Source: Virgifigura deserti
GTDB taxonomy: Bacteria; Pseudomonadota; Alphaproteobacteria; Dongiales; Dongiaceae
Assembly (NCBI GenBank): GCA_003576685.1
Contig: QOZR01000009.1
Span: 1 to 64,000 of the forward strand
Direction of reading: 5' to 3'
Length of the DNA stretch: 64,000 bases
Shown: piece by piece, positions 50,465 to 58,848 of the stretch
Layout: every line of letters starts with the position of its first letter
Numbering within the stretch: position 1 is the first letter of the stretch
The notes under the pieces: model-generated
The model's input: the letters and a program-made list of their open reading frames with translations, nothing else
What the model was told of the DNA's origin: nothing
The model's database searches: none
Made by a program: the position numbers and the translations under genes

Positions 50465-50929
50465 ATGACCGATTCCATCTACGAGTCCCTGACGCAGCTC
50501 GGCGGCAAGGCTTCCCTGCCCGCCTCTCCAGAAGAGGCGGTGCTGGAGACCGTGCCCAACCCGCAGCGCGACGCCCGCTATCTCGTCCGCTTCACCTGCC
50601 CGGAGTTCACCTCGCTCTGCCCGATCACCGGCCAGCCGGACTTCGCCCATCTGGTGATCGACTATGTCCCGGACGAGCGGCTGGTGGAGAGCAAGTCGCT
50701 GAAGCTCTATCTCGGCGCGTTCCGCAACCACGGCGCGTTCCACGAGGACTGCACCCTGACCATCGCGCGGCGGCTCGAGGCGGTGCTGCAGCCGATCTGG
50801 CTGCGCATCGGCGGCTATTGGTACCCGCGCGGCGGCATGCCGATCGACGTGTTCTACCAGACCGGTCCGGCACCGGAAGGCGTGTGGATTCCCGATCAGG
50901 GCGTCGCGCCCTATCGCGGGCGGGGATGA
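50465..50929 (+). CDS. queF: NADPH-dependent preQ0 reductase QueF
   Basis: QueF reduces the nitrile of preQ0 to the amine of preQ1. The 154-residue protein is the short, unimodular type. The catalytic cysteine is in [13 protein letters not shown] near residue 57, the ESKSLKLYL motif near residue 77 binds NADPH, and [10 protein letters not shown] follows, where His/Glu hold the substrate. The ATG at 50465 is chosen as the start of conserved sequence; the upstream in-frame codons lie within the repeat at 50399-50430 and are not coding. Confidence 0.97.
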   Translation: MTDSIYESLTQLGGKASLPASPEEAVLETVPNPQRDARYLVRFTCPEFTSLCPITGQPDFAHLVIDYVPDERLVESKSLKLYLGAFRNHGAFHEDCTLTIARRLEAVLQPIWLRIGGYWYPRGGMPIDVFYQTGPAPEGVWIPDQGVAPYRGRG

Positions 50930-50954
50930 CCACTAAGCCCTCCAACCTACATGC

Positions 50955-50996
50955 TTCGACAGGCTCAGCATGAGGACCTCACCCTGAGCTGTCGAA
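50955..50996. repeat. Palindromic intergenic repeat between queF and queG
   Basis: The left arm TTCGACAGGCTCAGCATGAG and the right arm, whose complement reads TTCGACAGCTCAGGGTGAGG, form an imperfect hairpin with a short loop. Sequences beginning TTCGACAGGCTCAG are a common dispersed intergenic repeat in sphingomonads and other alphaproteobacteria. It is not related to the 50399-50430 repeat. Confidence 0.75.
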
Positions 50997-51024
50997 CGGC
51001 GAGGCCCGACTTCCCGGACGAGTG

Positions 51025-52161
51025 ATGCAAGGAGCCAAAGAAACCGATCCGGCGGCAATCAAGGACGCCATTCGCGCTAAGGCGATCGAGCTTGGATTCG
51101 GCACGGTCGGTTTTGCCACGGCCAAGGCGGACACCTCCACGAAGCAGCATCTTGCCGACTTCCTCGCCGAGGGCCAGCAGGGCGATATGGGCTGGATGCA
51201 GGAGACGTTCGAACGGCGGGCCGATCCGCGCACGCTCTGGCCGGAGGCGCGCAGCATCGTTGCGCTGGGCATGAACTACGGGCCGGGCCACGACCCGCTG
51301 GCGCTGCTCGACCGGCCGGATCGCGGGATCGTCTCCGTCTATGCCCAGGGCAAGGACTATCACGACGTCGTCAAATCTCGGCTGAAGCAGCTCGGCGGCT
51401 GGATCCACCGAAGCTATGGCTGCGAGCTCAAGGTCTTCGTCGATACCGCGCCGGTGATGGAGAAGCCTGCGGCCGAGAAGGCCGGCATCGGCTGGCAGGG
51501 CAAGCACACCAATCTGGTGTCGCGCCGGTTTGGCTCCTGGCTGTTCCTGGGCGAGATCTTCACGACGCTCGACCTGCCGCCGGACGAAAGCGAGACGGAC
51601 CATTGCGGCGCCTGCCGCCGCTGTCTCGATGCCTGTCCGACCAAGGCCTTTCCCGCGCCCTATCGACTCGACGCCCGGCGCTGCATCTCCTATCTCACGA
51701 TCGAGCATAAGGGCCCGATCCCGCGCGCGTTCCGCCGGGCGATGGGCAATCGGATCTATGGCTGTGACGACTGTCTCGCGGTATGCCCCTGGAACAAGTT
51801 CGCGTCGCGGACGGCCGAGTTCGCCTTCCAGCCGCGGGCGGAGCTGACCGCGCCACGCCTCGCGGATCTCGCCGACCTCGACGATTCCGCCTTCCGCGCC
51901 CTGTTCTCCGGCTCGCCGATCAAGCGAGTCGGGCGCGACCGCTTCGTCCGTAACGTCCTGGTCGCGCTCGGCAACTCCAGCGATTCGGGACAAGCCGAAC
52001 GGATCGAGGCGCTGCTCGACGACGCGGCGCCGCTGGTGCGCGGCGCGGCCGTCTGGGCCCTGGCGCAACTCGCCGATCCTGCCCGCTTCGAAGAGCTGCG
52101 GGCGCATCATCTACGGAACGAGGCCGATTCCGAGGTTCGGCAGGAATGGCAAGCGAACTAG
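51025..52161 (+). CDS. queG: Epoxyqueuosine reductase QueG
   Basis: QueG performs the last step of queuosine synthesis, reducing epoxyqueuosine in tRNA with cobalamin and two [4Fe-4S] clusters. In this 378-residue protein the clusters are bound by CGACRRCLDACP near residue 192 and CDDCLAVCPWN near residue 247. The N-terminal cobalamin-binding domain has GWMQETFERRADPRTLWPEA, and a short HEAT-like repeat VRGAAVWALAQL is at the C terminus. Start is taken at the ATG at 51025; a GTG just before it is equally possible. It completes queA-tgt-queF-queG; the preQ0-making genes are not in the window. Confidence 0.95.
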   Translation: MQGAKETDPAAIKDAIRAKAIELGFGTVGFATAKADTSTKQHLADFLAEGQQGDMGWMQETFERRADPRTLWPEARSIVALGMNYGPGHDPLALLDRPDRGIVSVYAQGKDYHDVVKSRLKQLGGWIHRSYGCELKVFVDTAPVMEKPAAEKAGIGWQGKHTNLVSRRFGSWLFLGEIFTTLDLPPDESETDHCGACRRCLDACPTKAFPAPYRLDARRCISYLTIEHKGPIPRAFRRAMGNRIYGCDDCLAVCPWNKFASRTAEFAFQPRAELTAPRLADLADLDDSAFRALFSGSPIKRVGRDRFVRNVLVALGNSSDSGQAERIEALLDDAAPLVRGAAVWALAQLADPARFEELRAHHLRNEADSEVRQEWQAN

Positions 52162-52202
52162 CTGGCCTGGCGTGTGCAGAGGTTACCGACCGCAGGCCGA
52201 CA

Positions 52203-52976
52203 TCACGGCTCCGCCCTCCCGATTTTCTCATACTCGATGGCCACGCTGAACCCGCCGAGGATCTCCATGCAGAACTCGTTGTTGTTCTGATAGAACAGGT
52301 CCGATATCGATTCGAAGGCAAGCTCGAAAGGTCTCTCCGGGCGCGGGACGAGTCGCTGGACGAACTTGGTGACGTCGATCTCGCGATCATTGATGCCCGG
52401 CAGGCCGAGTGAAACGGTCCGGGTGAACGGAAACCTGCCGGTCTCGATCAGATCGGCCCTGGCCCTGACATCATGCCATCCCCGCTCCCAGGATTCCGCG
52501 GGGGCGCGAAGCATGGGGCAGTTTGTGGAGGAAAGACCGTCCGCCACCGATCGAACCAATTGCGGCGGCTGACCGGCGCTCAGCGGCCGCTCATGAAACC
52601 GCAGCGTCGCGCTGCGAATCGCAGTGGCTCGCCCGAGATCGCGAAGCGGCTGCGTGTCGAACTCCACGAATGCCTGATGAATCCAGGTGTAGCGGCGCCG
52701 GCACTGGTCTTCGTGCCGGAACCAGTTCCTGAAGCCGGCCCCCACCTCCCCCGTCTGCAGGTCGTCCTCGCGGACAGTTAGCGGGTAAGGCGCCCGGTCG
52801 AAGCCGCAGACGATATCGTCCCCCCACTCCATAAGCGTGTAGGTGGCCGTTCGCTTCGGTTCGAGAACGATCACACTTTCCGCGACCGCACCTTCCTCTA
52901 CCGCGACAGGCGCACAGCCGGACATGATGAGCAGCGCGATAGCGGCGATGCAGAATGAACGCAGTTGCGTGAACAC
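52203..52976 (-). CDS. Lipoprotein of unknown function
   Basis: A 257-residue protein with a lipobox LLIMSGC (Cys at residue 21) after an N-terminal hydrophobic stretch, so it is probably an outer- or inner-membrane lipoprotein. The mature part is predicted mostly beta, with strand-like patterns such as SATLRFHERPLS and the REIDVTKFVQRL motif, which recall jelly-roll/CBM96-like domains, though I cannot confirm it. Several cysteines (for example in DIVCGFDRA, EDQCRRRY and TNCPML) could form disulfides. The start is a GTG with GAGGGG 9 bases upstream. Converges with queG. Confidence 0.8.
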   Translation of the reverse strand: MFTQLRSFCIAAIALLIMSGCAPVAVEEGAVAESVIVLEPKRTATYTLMEWGDDIVCGFDRAPYPLTVREDDLQTGEVGAGFRNWFRHEDQCRRRYTWIHQAFVEFDTQPLRDLGRATAIRSATLRFHERPLSAGQPPQLVRSVADGLSSTNCPMLRAPAESWERGWHDVRARADLIETGRFPFTRTVSLGLPGINDREIDVTKFVQRLVPRPERPFELAFESISDLFYQNNNEFCMEILGGFSVAIEYEKIGRAEP

Positions 52977-53190
52977 GGTGACTGGCCCCTCGAGAAGCGT
53001 TCGGCCTTTCCTGCCCCCGTCACGCGACGGCTGAACGCGGCGCAGTCGGTTTTGCCACGATTTCCTTTATGTCTTGTTAACCTAGAGTACGATCCGATCA
53101 GGTTGACCCAGTCTGACCGATGAATCAGTTTCTAGGCGCGCCAGGAGAATGGCGGCGAGACAGCCTTCTTTCGGGAGGCGCCCATAACAG

Positions 53191-53217
53191 AAAAGCCCGC
53201 GGGTCACGCGGGCTTTT
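53191..53217 (-). terminator. Intrinsic terminator of rpmB
   Basis: A perfect 11-bp stem AAAAGCCCGCG with complement CGCGGGCTTTT around a 5-base loop begins 29 bases after the rpmB stop and ends in a TTTT run on the minus strand. The A-run on the other side lets it act in both directions, although the nearest gene to the left (the lipoprotein) reads away from it. Confidence 0.9.
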
Positions 53218-53245
53218 CCGACTCCGGCCGTTCGGCGCCTGGCTG

Positions 53246-53545
53246 TCAGGCAGCCTCGCCGGCAACCGCGGCGGCCTTGACGATGCGCCGCTTCAGGCGC
53301 CGCGTCTCATCCGTCAGCTTCGAATCGTTGGTGCCGAGCAGGTAGGCGTCGAGCCCACCATTATGCTCGATCGTCCGAATCGCATGGGTCGTCAGCCGCA
53401 GCCGGACCATCTGCCCCAACGCATCGCTCAGAAGCGACGTTTCCTGCAGATTCGGCAGAAAGCGGCGACGGGACTTATTATTGGCGTGACTGACGTTGTT
53501 GCCGGTCTGAACGCCCTTTCCGGTGACGGCGCAGCGTCGTGCCAT
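53246..53545 (-). CDS. rpmB: 50S ribosomal protein L28
   Basis: L28 is a large-subunit protein required for 70S assembly. The 99-residue product starts [20 protein letters not shown], the family signature, with [12 protein letters not shown] and [11 protein letters not shown] following. The ATG at 53545 is set by this conserved start and GAGAGAGG 8 bases upstream; an earlier in-frame ATG would add 30 unconserved residues. A good sigma-70 promoter and a hairpin with U-run lie in the leader, and an intrinsic terminator lies after the gene, making it a self-contained unit. Confidence 0.97.
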   Translation of the reverse strand: MARRCAVTGKGVQTGNNVSHANNKSRRRFLPNLQETSLLSDALGQMVRLRLTTHAIRTIEHNGGLDAYLLGTNDSKLTDETRRLKRRIVKAAAVAGEAA

Positions 53546-53573
53546 GACCGCATTCCTCTCTCGGGAAAATGAC

Positions 53574-53596
53574 AAAACCGGGCCCTGGCGGCCCGG
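53574..53596 (-). promoter_or_regulatory. Hairpin with U-run in the rpmB leader
   Basis: On the minus strand CCGGGCC, 5 bases, GGCCCGG is followed by TTTTGTCATTTT and then, 28 bases later, the rpmB ATG. It looks like an intrinsic terminator inside the leader. An alternative 5-bp hairpin (CCCGG, CTTCT, CCGGG) would use the left arm of the stem and exclude it. It could be an attenuator, a terminator for the upstream GNAT gene, or a 5'-end stabiliser. Confidence 0.6.
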
Positions 53597-53606
53597 AGAA
53601 GCCGGG

Positions 53607-53635
53607 GTTTTACGGCAGACGCGCCGGATCGTCAA
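53607..53635 (-). promoter_or_regulatory. Candidate sigma-70 promoter of rpmB
   Basis: On the minus strand TTGACG is followed by a 17-base spacer and TAAAAC. Spacing is ideal and the -35 differs from consensus by one base. The predicted start near 53600 would put the leader hairpin at positions +5 to +23 and the ATG at +56. Confidence 0.6.
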
Positions 53636-53696
53636 GGCCGAACACGCCGGCCGATCGTTAACCCAATCCTTAACAAGGCAGAGCTGCGATCACCGG

Positions 53697-54203
53697 TCAA
53701 TCCAGCGCCAGCTTCATCCCGAGATGGCTGCCGACGAAGCCCAACCTCTCATAGAACTGGTGCGCGTCGCTGCGCGTCTTGTCGGTGGTCAGCTGGACGA
53801 GGCGGCACCCTTGGGCCCGGGCTTGGTCGATCGCATACCGCAGGAGGCGTTCGCCGACCCGCTGGCCTCGGCAACGCGAATCGACGCGCACGCCCTCGAT
53901 CAGCGCCCGCCAAGCCCCCAGCCGCGTCAGGCCCGGAATAAGCGTGAGCTGCAGGCAGCCGACCACGGCCCCATCCATCTCCGCGACGATCAGCAGATTG
54001 TCGGGTCGCGCGGCGATCGCGTCGAAGGCGTCCCAATAGGCTTGCGGAAGAGGCTCCGCATAGTGCTCGCGACTGGAGCCCAGTGCGTCGTCGGCGAGCA
54101 GCCGCACGATCGCGGGCACCTCCTCGCGCCGCGCCTGCCGGAACCGCAATGAGCGACCGGCTATGACGCCGGCCTCACCATCATCCGCGTTCATTGACGT
54201 CAT
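53697..54203 (-). CDS. GNAT family N-acetyltransferase
   Basis: A 168-residue acetyltransferase of unknown substrate. It shows the RFRQARREEVPAIVRLLADD start of the GNAT fold, VVGCLQLTLIPGLTR in the central strands, and the acetyl-CoA loop RVDSRCRGQRVGERLLRYA near residue 108, then DAHQFYERLGFVGSHLGM. Homologues are annotated as amino-group acetyltransferases with stress roles. The ATG at 54203 is chosen because AGGAGG sits 5 bases before it. It lies between meaB and rpmB, 33 bases after meaB. Confidence 0.9.
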   Translation of the reverse strand: MTSMNADDGEAGVIAGRSLRFRQARREEVPAIVRLLADDALGSSREHYAEPLPQAYWDAFDAIAARPDNLLIVAEMDGAVVGCLQLTLIPGLTRLGAWRALIEGVRVDSRCRGQRVGERLLRYAIDQARAQGCRLVQLTTDKTRSDAHQFYERLGFVGSHLGMKLALD

Positions 54204-54236
54204 GACCACCTCCTCATCTGGATTCGCCCCCCGGCG

Positions 54237-55247
54237 CTACGGCGCCTTCTCCTCGCCGAGGAAGGCGGAGAGGAGCGTCCGGGCAGCCGTCGTCGGCGTC
54301 ACCCTGCCCTGAGCCACCTCGGCCTCCAGCGCGGGCAGCCGCCGCGCGATCTCTGGATGCGCCTTCAGCGCCGCCAGCAGGCTGTCCGACAGCTCGGCCC
54401 GCAGCCAGCTCCGCGCCTGCGTGGCGCGGCGGCGGGCGATCTCACCATGCTCGGAAAGCGCCGCTCGATAGTGCTCCACCGCCTGCCACACCTCGGGCAT
54501 GTCGGCGCCGGTGAGGCCTGAGCACTGCAGGACCTGTGGCGTCCAGGCCGCCGAGGCGGGCCGCAACAGGCGCAGCGCGTTCCGGTACTCGGCCGCAGTC
54601 CGGCCGGCCGCGGCCGCCAGATCGCCATCCGCCTTGTTGACCAGCAAAAGGTCGGCCAATTCGACGATGCCGCGCTTGATGCCCTGAAGATCGTCGCCAC
54701 CGCCTGGCATAAGCAGCAGGATGAACATGTCGACCATATCGGCCACGGCGGTTTCCGACTGGCCGACGCCGACGGTCTCCACCACCACCACGTCGAACCC
54801 TGCCGCCTCGCAGGCGAGCAGCGTCTCGCGCGTGCGTCGCGCCACCCCGCCGAGGCTGTCGCCGGCGGGCGACGGCCGGATGAAGGCTTGCTCCTGCCGC
54901 GCCAGCTCGGCCATGCGCGTCTTGTCGCCGAGGATCGAACCGCCACTGACCCGCGATGAGGGGTCGACGGCCAGCACCGCGATGCGGTGGCCCTGTTCGA
55001 TCACGTGCTGGCCGAAGCTCTCGATGAAGGTCGATTTGCCGACGCCCGGCGCGCCGGAGATGCCAAGGCGGATAGATCGGCCCGTCGCCGGCAGCAGCCG
55101 CGACAGCAGGTCCTCCGCCTCACGGCGATGGTCGGCCCGCGTCGATTCGATCATCGTAATGGCGCGCGCCAGCGCCCGGCGATCGCCGGCGAGAACGCGC
55201 GCGGCAAGGTCGCTGGGCTGCGTGGCCGGATTGGGACGGTCGTTCAA
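54237..55247 (-). CDS. meaB: Methylmalonyl-CoA mutase-associated GTPase MeaB
   Basis: MeaB (ArgK family) protects methylmalonyl-CoA mutase and gates cobalamin loading. The 336-residue protein has Walker A GISGAPGVGKSTFIESFG near residue 61, the conserved DPSSRVSGGSILGDKTRM switch near residue 95, VVVETVGVGQSE near residue 155 and the NKADGD guanine-specificity motif near residue 208. The mutase gene lies about 3.6 kb away on the same strand (58849-60996). It starts 6 bases after the VOC gene stop. Confidence 0.95.
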   Translation of the reverse strand: MNDRPNPATQPSDLAARVLAGDRRALARAITMIESTRADHRREAEDLLSRLLPATGRSIRLGISGAPGVGKSTFIESFGQHVIEQGHRIAVLAVDPSSRVSGGSILGDKTRMAELARQEQAFIRPSPAGDSLGGVARRTRETLLACEAAGFDVVVVETVGVGQSETAVADMVDMFILLLMPGGGDDLQGIKRGIVELADLLLVNKADGDLAAAAGRTAAEYRNALRLLRPASAAWTPQVLQCSGLTGADMPEVWQAVEHYRAALSEHGEIARRRATQARSWLRAELSDSLLAALKAHPEIARRLPALEAEVAQGRVTPTTAARTLLSAFLGEEKAP

Positions 55248-55253
55248 GCGGTC

Positions 55254-55676
55254 TCAGTCCCCATCGGGCGCGCCGGGGCCGAGCGGTTGGCCATAGCTGA
55301 ATTCGACGAAATTGCCGTCCGGATCGCGCAGGCCACAATAATAGCCGACGGGATAGTCATCCTCCCGCGGCGGCCAGGCGAGACAGCCGGCACTCTCGCC
55401 GCGGCGGGCGATCGCATCGACCGCCTCGCGGCTCTCCAGCGCGAAGCCCAGATGGCTGAAATCGGTTTCGGCCTGATCGCGACCGGGGCCGCCGGGCAGC
55501 AGGACGATGATGAATTCCTTTTCGCGCCCCGGCTCGGCCAACCAGACGATGGATTTGCCGCTGTCCGACTGCGCCCGCTCATGCACCGGCCGCATGCCGC
55601 AGAACTCGCGGTAGAAGGCGACCACGGCAGGAAGGTCGCGCACATGCATCGCGATATGCGTCAAGGCAGGAGTCAT
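55254..55676 (-). CDS. VOC family (glyoxalase-like) protein
   Basis: A 140-residue vicinal-oxygen-chelate protein with two beta-alpha-beta-beta-beta modules. LTHIAMHVRDLPAVVAFYRE starts the first, and DPDGNFVEFSYGQPLG ends the second, with His and Glu in the usual metal positions. Nearness to meaB invites the idea of a methylmalonyl-CoA epimerase, but the sequence reads more like lactoylglutathione lyase relatives, so the substrate stays open. The ATG at 55676 has better spacing from AGG than the one at 55682. Confidence 0.85.
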   Translation of the reverse strand: MTPALTHIAMHVRDLPAVVAFYREFCGMRPVHERAQSDSGKSIVWLAEPGREKEFIIVLLPGGPGRDQAETDFSHLGFALESREAVDAIARRGESAGCLAWPPREDDYPVGYYCGLRDPDGNFVEFSYGQPLGPGAPDGD

Positions 55677-55748
55677 GCCCATAACCTATCGCCACGACAC
55701 CGAAAGTTAAAGTCCGCGGCAGCGGAGACAGCAAGCAGACGATTGACC

Positions 55749-55994
55749 CTACCGCTTGTCGTCCATCATGCGACGGATTACGTCGGCGACACGCTTCGTA
55801 CCGGCGGAATCGGCGAGGTCTCCGAGTAGGTCCTGCTTCGCCCGTCTTACCGCCATGGCACGCGCGATGAGCGCCTCCCGCTCGGGCGTCATCAACTGCT
55901 TGCCGAGTTCCCGGCGCTGCTCCCGGGCATCATCTGCCGGCGCCGCGCGGCGCCTGATCCCGGCTGCTCCGAACAGTCTGGAAATCAAACTCAT
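55749..55994 (-). CDS. Small hypothetical protein (81 aa)
   Basis: An 81-residue basic, helical protein starting MSLISRLFGAAGIRRRAAPAD, with an Arg-rich N terminus, an EQRRELGKQLMTPEREALIARA helix pattern and a C-terminal GTKRVADVIRRMMDD. The ribosome-binding site is weak. The open frame continues upstream for another 280 codons opposite the methyltransferase gene, but only these last 81 codons look like a normal protein. It does not match a family I know, so it is tentative. Confidence 0.5.
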   Translation of the reverse strand: MSLISRLFGAAGIRRRAAPADDAREQRRELGKQLMTPEREALIARAMAVRRAKQDLLGDLADSAGTKRVADVIRRMMDDKR

Positions 55995-56117
55995 GCAAAG
56001 CCCCGAAACGGCGTTTCGACCGGGAATAAGAACCGAAGACCCGTTAACAAGCCGTGGACTAACCCCGGCCCGACGCCACATGCTCGACGTTCGGGAACCG
56101 CAAGGAAAGGACGGGAC

Positions 56118-56864
56118 ATGGCGCAATCCGAGAAGGCTCAGCCTGCCGGATGGACCGAGGAGACATCGGCCCATTTCATCGATCTCGGCCGCTATTACGT
56201 CCCGGAGCGGGAGGCACAAATCGCGGCGATCTGCGACCTGATTCCGGATCTCCCGAACGCCCCGGATGCCGTCGAGCTGTGCTGCGGCGAGGGACTGCTG
56301 TCCCGCGCGATTCTGACGCGCTTTCCCGCCGTCAGGCTCCACGCCCTCGACGGTTCGCGGACGATGCTGGACAGCACGATCCGGCTTGCCGGGACAGACG
56401 CCGGCCGCCTCGAAACCCGGCTGTTCGATCTCGCCGCACCCGGCTGGCGGCAGTTCGACTTTCCGCTGCGCGCCGTCGTCTCGTCGCTTGCGATCCATCA
56501 TCTGGACGGGCCGAGCAAGCAGGCGCTGTTCCGCGACATGGCGGCCGCGCTTGCATCCGGCGGCGCGCTGATCATCGCCGACCTCGTCTCGCCGGCGACG
56601 CCGCAGGCCGCCGCCCTGGCGGCGCAGGCCTGGGACGACGAGGTTCGCCGCCGCGCCCGCGAGATCGACGGCAATGAGACAGCGTTCGACCGGTTCCGGG
56701 CGGAGGGCTGGAACTATTATCGCGATCTGGAGGCGGATCCGATCGACCAGCCCTCCTCGCTGTTCGACCAGCTCCGCTGGATGGCGGAGGCCGGGCTGGA
56801 GGCAGTCGACGTCCACTGGATGAAGGCGGGGCACGCACTGTTCAGCGGGCGGAAGCCGCTGTAG
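56118..56864 (+). CDS. Class I SAM-dependent methyltransferase
   Basis: A 248-residue methyltransferase. It has the SAM loop VELCCGEGLLSRAIL near residue 50, the next strand LHALDGSRTMLDS, and SSLAIHHLDGPSKQALFRD near residue 120, then ALIIADLVSPATPQ. WNYYRDLEADPIDQPSSLFDQLRWMAEAG near residue 196 is characteristic of a subgroup acting on small molecules. The substrate cannot be told. The gene is convergent with the ABC transporter (9 bases apart) and divergent from the 81-aa gene. Confidence 0.85.
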   Translation: MAQSEKAQPAGWTEETSAHFIDLGRYYVPEREAQIAAICDLIPDLPNAPDAVELCCGEGLLSRAILTRFPAVRLHALDGSRTMLDSTIRLAGTDAGRLETRLFDLAAPGWRQFDFPLRAVVSSLAIHHLDGPSKQALFRDMAAALASGGALIIADLVSPATPQAAALAAQAWDDEVRRRAREIDGNETAFDRFRAEGWNYYRDLEADPIDQPSSLFDQLRWMAEAGLEAVDVHWMKAGHALFSGRKPL

Positions 56865-56873
56865 AGCCGGTGC

Positions 56874-58703
56874 TTAAACGGCCTCGACCAGCCGCTTCTC
56901 CTCTTCCGCTTCCTGCTGGCGCGCCCACATCGCGGCGTATCTGCCGCCGAGCGCCAGCAGGTCGCCATGGCGGCCGCGCTCGACGATCCGGCCGGCCTCC
57001 AGCACCAAGATCTCGTCGGCATGGATCACGGTCGACAGGCGGTGGGCGATCATCAGCGTCGTGCGGTCGGCGGAGACCTCGCGCAGGCTCTTCTGGATCT
57101 CCTTCTCCGTGTGGGTGTCGAGCGCCGAGGTCGCCTCGTCGAACAGCAGCACCGCCGGCCGCTTCAGGATCGTGCGGGCGATCGCGACGCGCTGCTTTTC
57201 GCCGCCGGACAGCTTCAAACCGCGCTCGCCGACCCGCGTGTCGTAGCCGTCGGGCAGCGCCAGAATGAAGTCGTGTATGCGGGCGAGCCGCGCCGCCGCC
57301 TCGACCTCCTCGCGCGTGGCGTCGGGGCGGCCATAGGCGATGTTGTAATAGACCGTGTCGTTGAACAGCACCGTGTCCTGCGGAACGATGCCGATGGCGG
57401 CGCGCAGGGTGGATTGCCGGACGTCGCGGATATCCTGTCCGTCGATGGTGATGCGGCCCTCGTTCACGTCATAGAAGCGGAAGAGGAGACGCGAGATCGT
57501 CGACTTGCCGGCACCGCTTGGGCCGACGATCGCGACGGTATGCCCGGGATCGACCGCGAAGGAGACATCCTTCAGGATCGGCCGCCGCGGATCATAACCG
57601 AAGCTGACATTCTCGAAGGCGACCGCCCCGCGCTCGGCCTTGAGCGCCGGAGCGCTGGGCCGGTCCTCGACCTCGACATCCTCATGCAGCAGGTCGAACA
57701 TCGATTCCATGTCGATCAGCGACTGGCGGATCTCGCGATAGACAGTGCCGAGGAAGTTGAGCGGCATATAGAGCTGGATCAGATAGGCGTTGACCAGCAC
57801 GAAATCGCCGACGGTCATCCGGCCGGCGGCGACGCCCCGGGCCGCCATCCCCATCATCGCCGTCACGCCGAGCGCGATGATCACGCTCTGCCCCACATTC
57901 AGGAGCGAGAGGCTGGTCTTGCTCTTGACCGCCGCCTTCTCGTAGGTCTGCAGGGCGACGTCGTAGCGGCGCGATTCGTGCGCCTCGTTGTTGAAGTACT
58001 TGACCGTCTCGTAGTTCAGCAGGCTGTCGATCGCCTTGGTGTTCGCCTCGCTGTCGGACTCGTTCATCCGGCGGCGGTACTTGATGCGCCAGTTGGTGAC
58101 CGCGAAGGTGTACCAGACATAGCCGACGATGGTGACAAAGGTGACCGCGGCGAACCAGAAATTATAGAGCGTCCAGAGAATGCCGCAGACGAGTGCGATC
58201 TCGAGGATCGTCGGCAGCACGTTGAACAGGACGAAGAACAGTAGGAACTCGATACCCTTCGCGCCGCGCTCGACCGCGCGGCTCAAGCCGCCGGTCTGCC
58301 GGTCGAGATGGAAGCGCAGCGACAGGTGATGCAAATGGTTGAAGGTCGCCAGCGCGACGCGGCGGATGGCGCGCTGCGCGACCTTGGCGAAGACGCCGTC
58401 GCGCAGCTCCGCGAAGGTCTGCGACATGACCCGCGCCAAGCCGTAGGCCAGCAGCAACCCGACCGGGACGACCAGCGCAGCCGCGCCCTCGGCCGACAGG
58501 GCGTCGACCATTCCCTTGAAGAAGATCGGCGTATAGACGGTCGCGAGCTTGGCGAGCACTAGGAAGACCAGCGCGATCACCACGCGGGTGCGGAGTTCCC
58601 AATCGCCCTTCGGCCAGAGATTCGGCAGCAGCGCGACGAGCGCGCCCCACTGCCCCTTGCCCCGGCGCCTGAGGGGTGAAGAGTCCACGGTGAAGGAAGT
58701 CAT
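56874..58703 (-). CDS. ABC transporter of the Atm1/ABCB7 type (fused permease and ATPase)
   Basis: A 609-residue half-transporter acting as a homodimer in the inner membrane. Six membrane segments occupy about residues 40-330, with the Atm1 hallmark LNYETVKYFNNEAHE near residue 243. The ATPase domain (about 365-605) has Walker A GPSGAGKST, signature LSGGEKQR, and Walker B VLLFDEATSALD. Atm1-type proteins export glutathione-conjugated metal or persulfide species. I chose the ATG at 58703 where conserved sequence begins. It is the downstream partner of the mutase gene on the same strand, 145 bases apart. Confidence 0.92.
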   Translation of the reverse strand: MTSFTVDSSPLRRRGKGQWGALVALLPNLWPKGDWELRTRVVIALVFLVLAKLATVYTPIFFKGMVDALSAEGAAALVVPVGLLLAYGLARVMSQTFAELRDGVFAKVAQRAIRRVALATFNHLHHLSLRFHLDRQTGGLSRAVERGAKGIEFLLFFVLFNVLPTILEIALVCGILWTLYNFWFAAVTFVTIVGYVWYTFAVTNWRIKYRRRMNESDSEANTKAIDSLLNYETVKYFNNEAHESRRYDVALQTYEKAAVKSKTSLSLLNVGQSVIIALGVTAMMGMAARGVAAGRMTVGDFVLVNAYLIQLYMPLNFLGTVYREIRQSLIDMESMFDLLHEDVEVEDRPSAPALKAERGAVAFENVSFGYDPRRPILKDVSFAVDPGHTVAIVGPSGAGKSTISRLLFRFYDVNEGRITIDGQDIRDVRQSTLRAAIGIVPQDTVLFNDTVYYNIAYGRPDATREEVEAAARLARIHDFILALPDGYDTRVGERGLKLSGGEKQRVAIARTILKRPAVLLFDEATSALDTHTEKEIQKSLREVSADRTTLMIAHRLSTVIHADEILVLEAGRIVERGRHGDLLALGGRYAAMWARQQEAEEEKRLVEAV

Positions 58704-58811
58704 GTCGGGGGCTCCGGAGAGGACGTCGCAGCCCGTGGCGGGGCGACGAGAGGAATGTGCAGCATGCTCATTAGGTAAGTGCGCGACCCCCGAAGGCCAA
58801 GCGCCACTCCT

Positions 58812-58834
58812 CCCTCTCCTCTTGTGGAAGAGGG
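58812..58834. repeat. Small inverted repeat between the ABC transporter and mutase genes
   Basis: CCTCTT, 4 bases, AAGAGG forms a short hairpin at 58818-58833, and the flanking CCCTCT/AGAGGG (58812-58834) pairs around it. It lies downstream of the methylmalonyl-CoA mutase stop on the minus strand and resembles CCCTCT-type intergenic hairpins common in proteobacteria. No U-run is seen. Confidence 0.4.
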
Positions 58835-58848
58835 CGATACTCCACGCG

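Noticed and set aside
55995..56834. The N-terminal 280 codons of the minus-strand frame whose end is the 81-aa gene
   Set aside because: They run opposite the methyltransferase gene at 56118-56864 and look like a shadow; only the part from 55994 downward looks like a protein.
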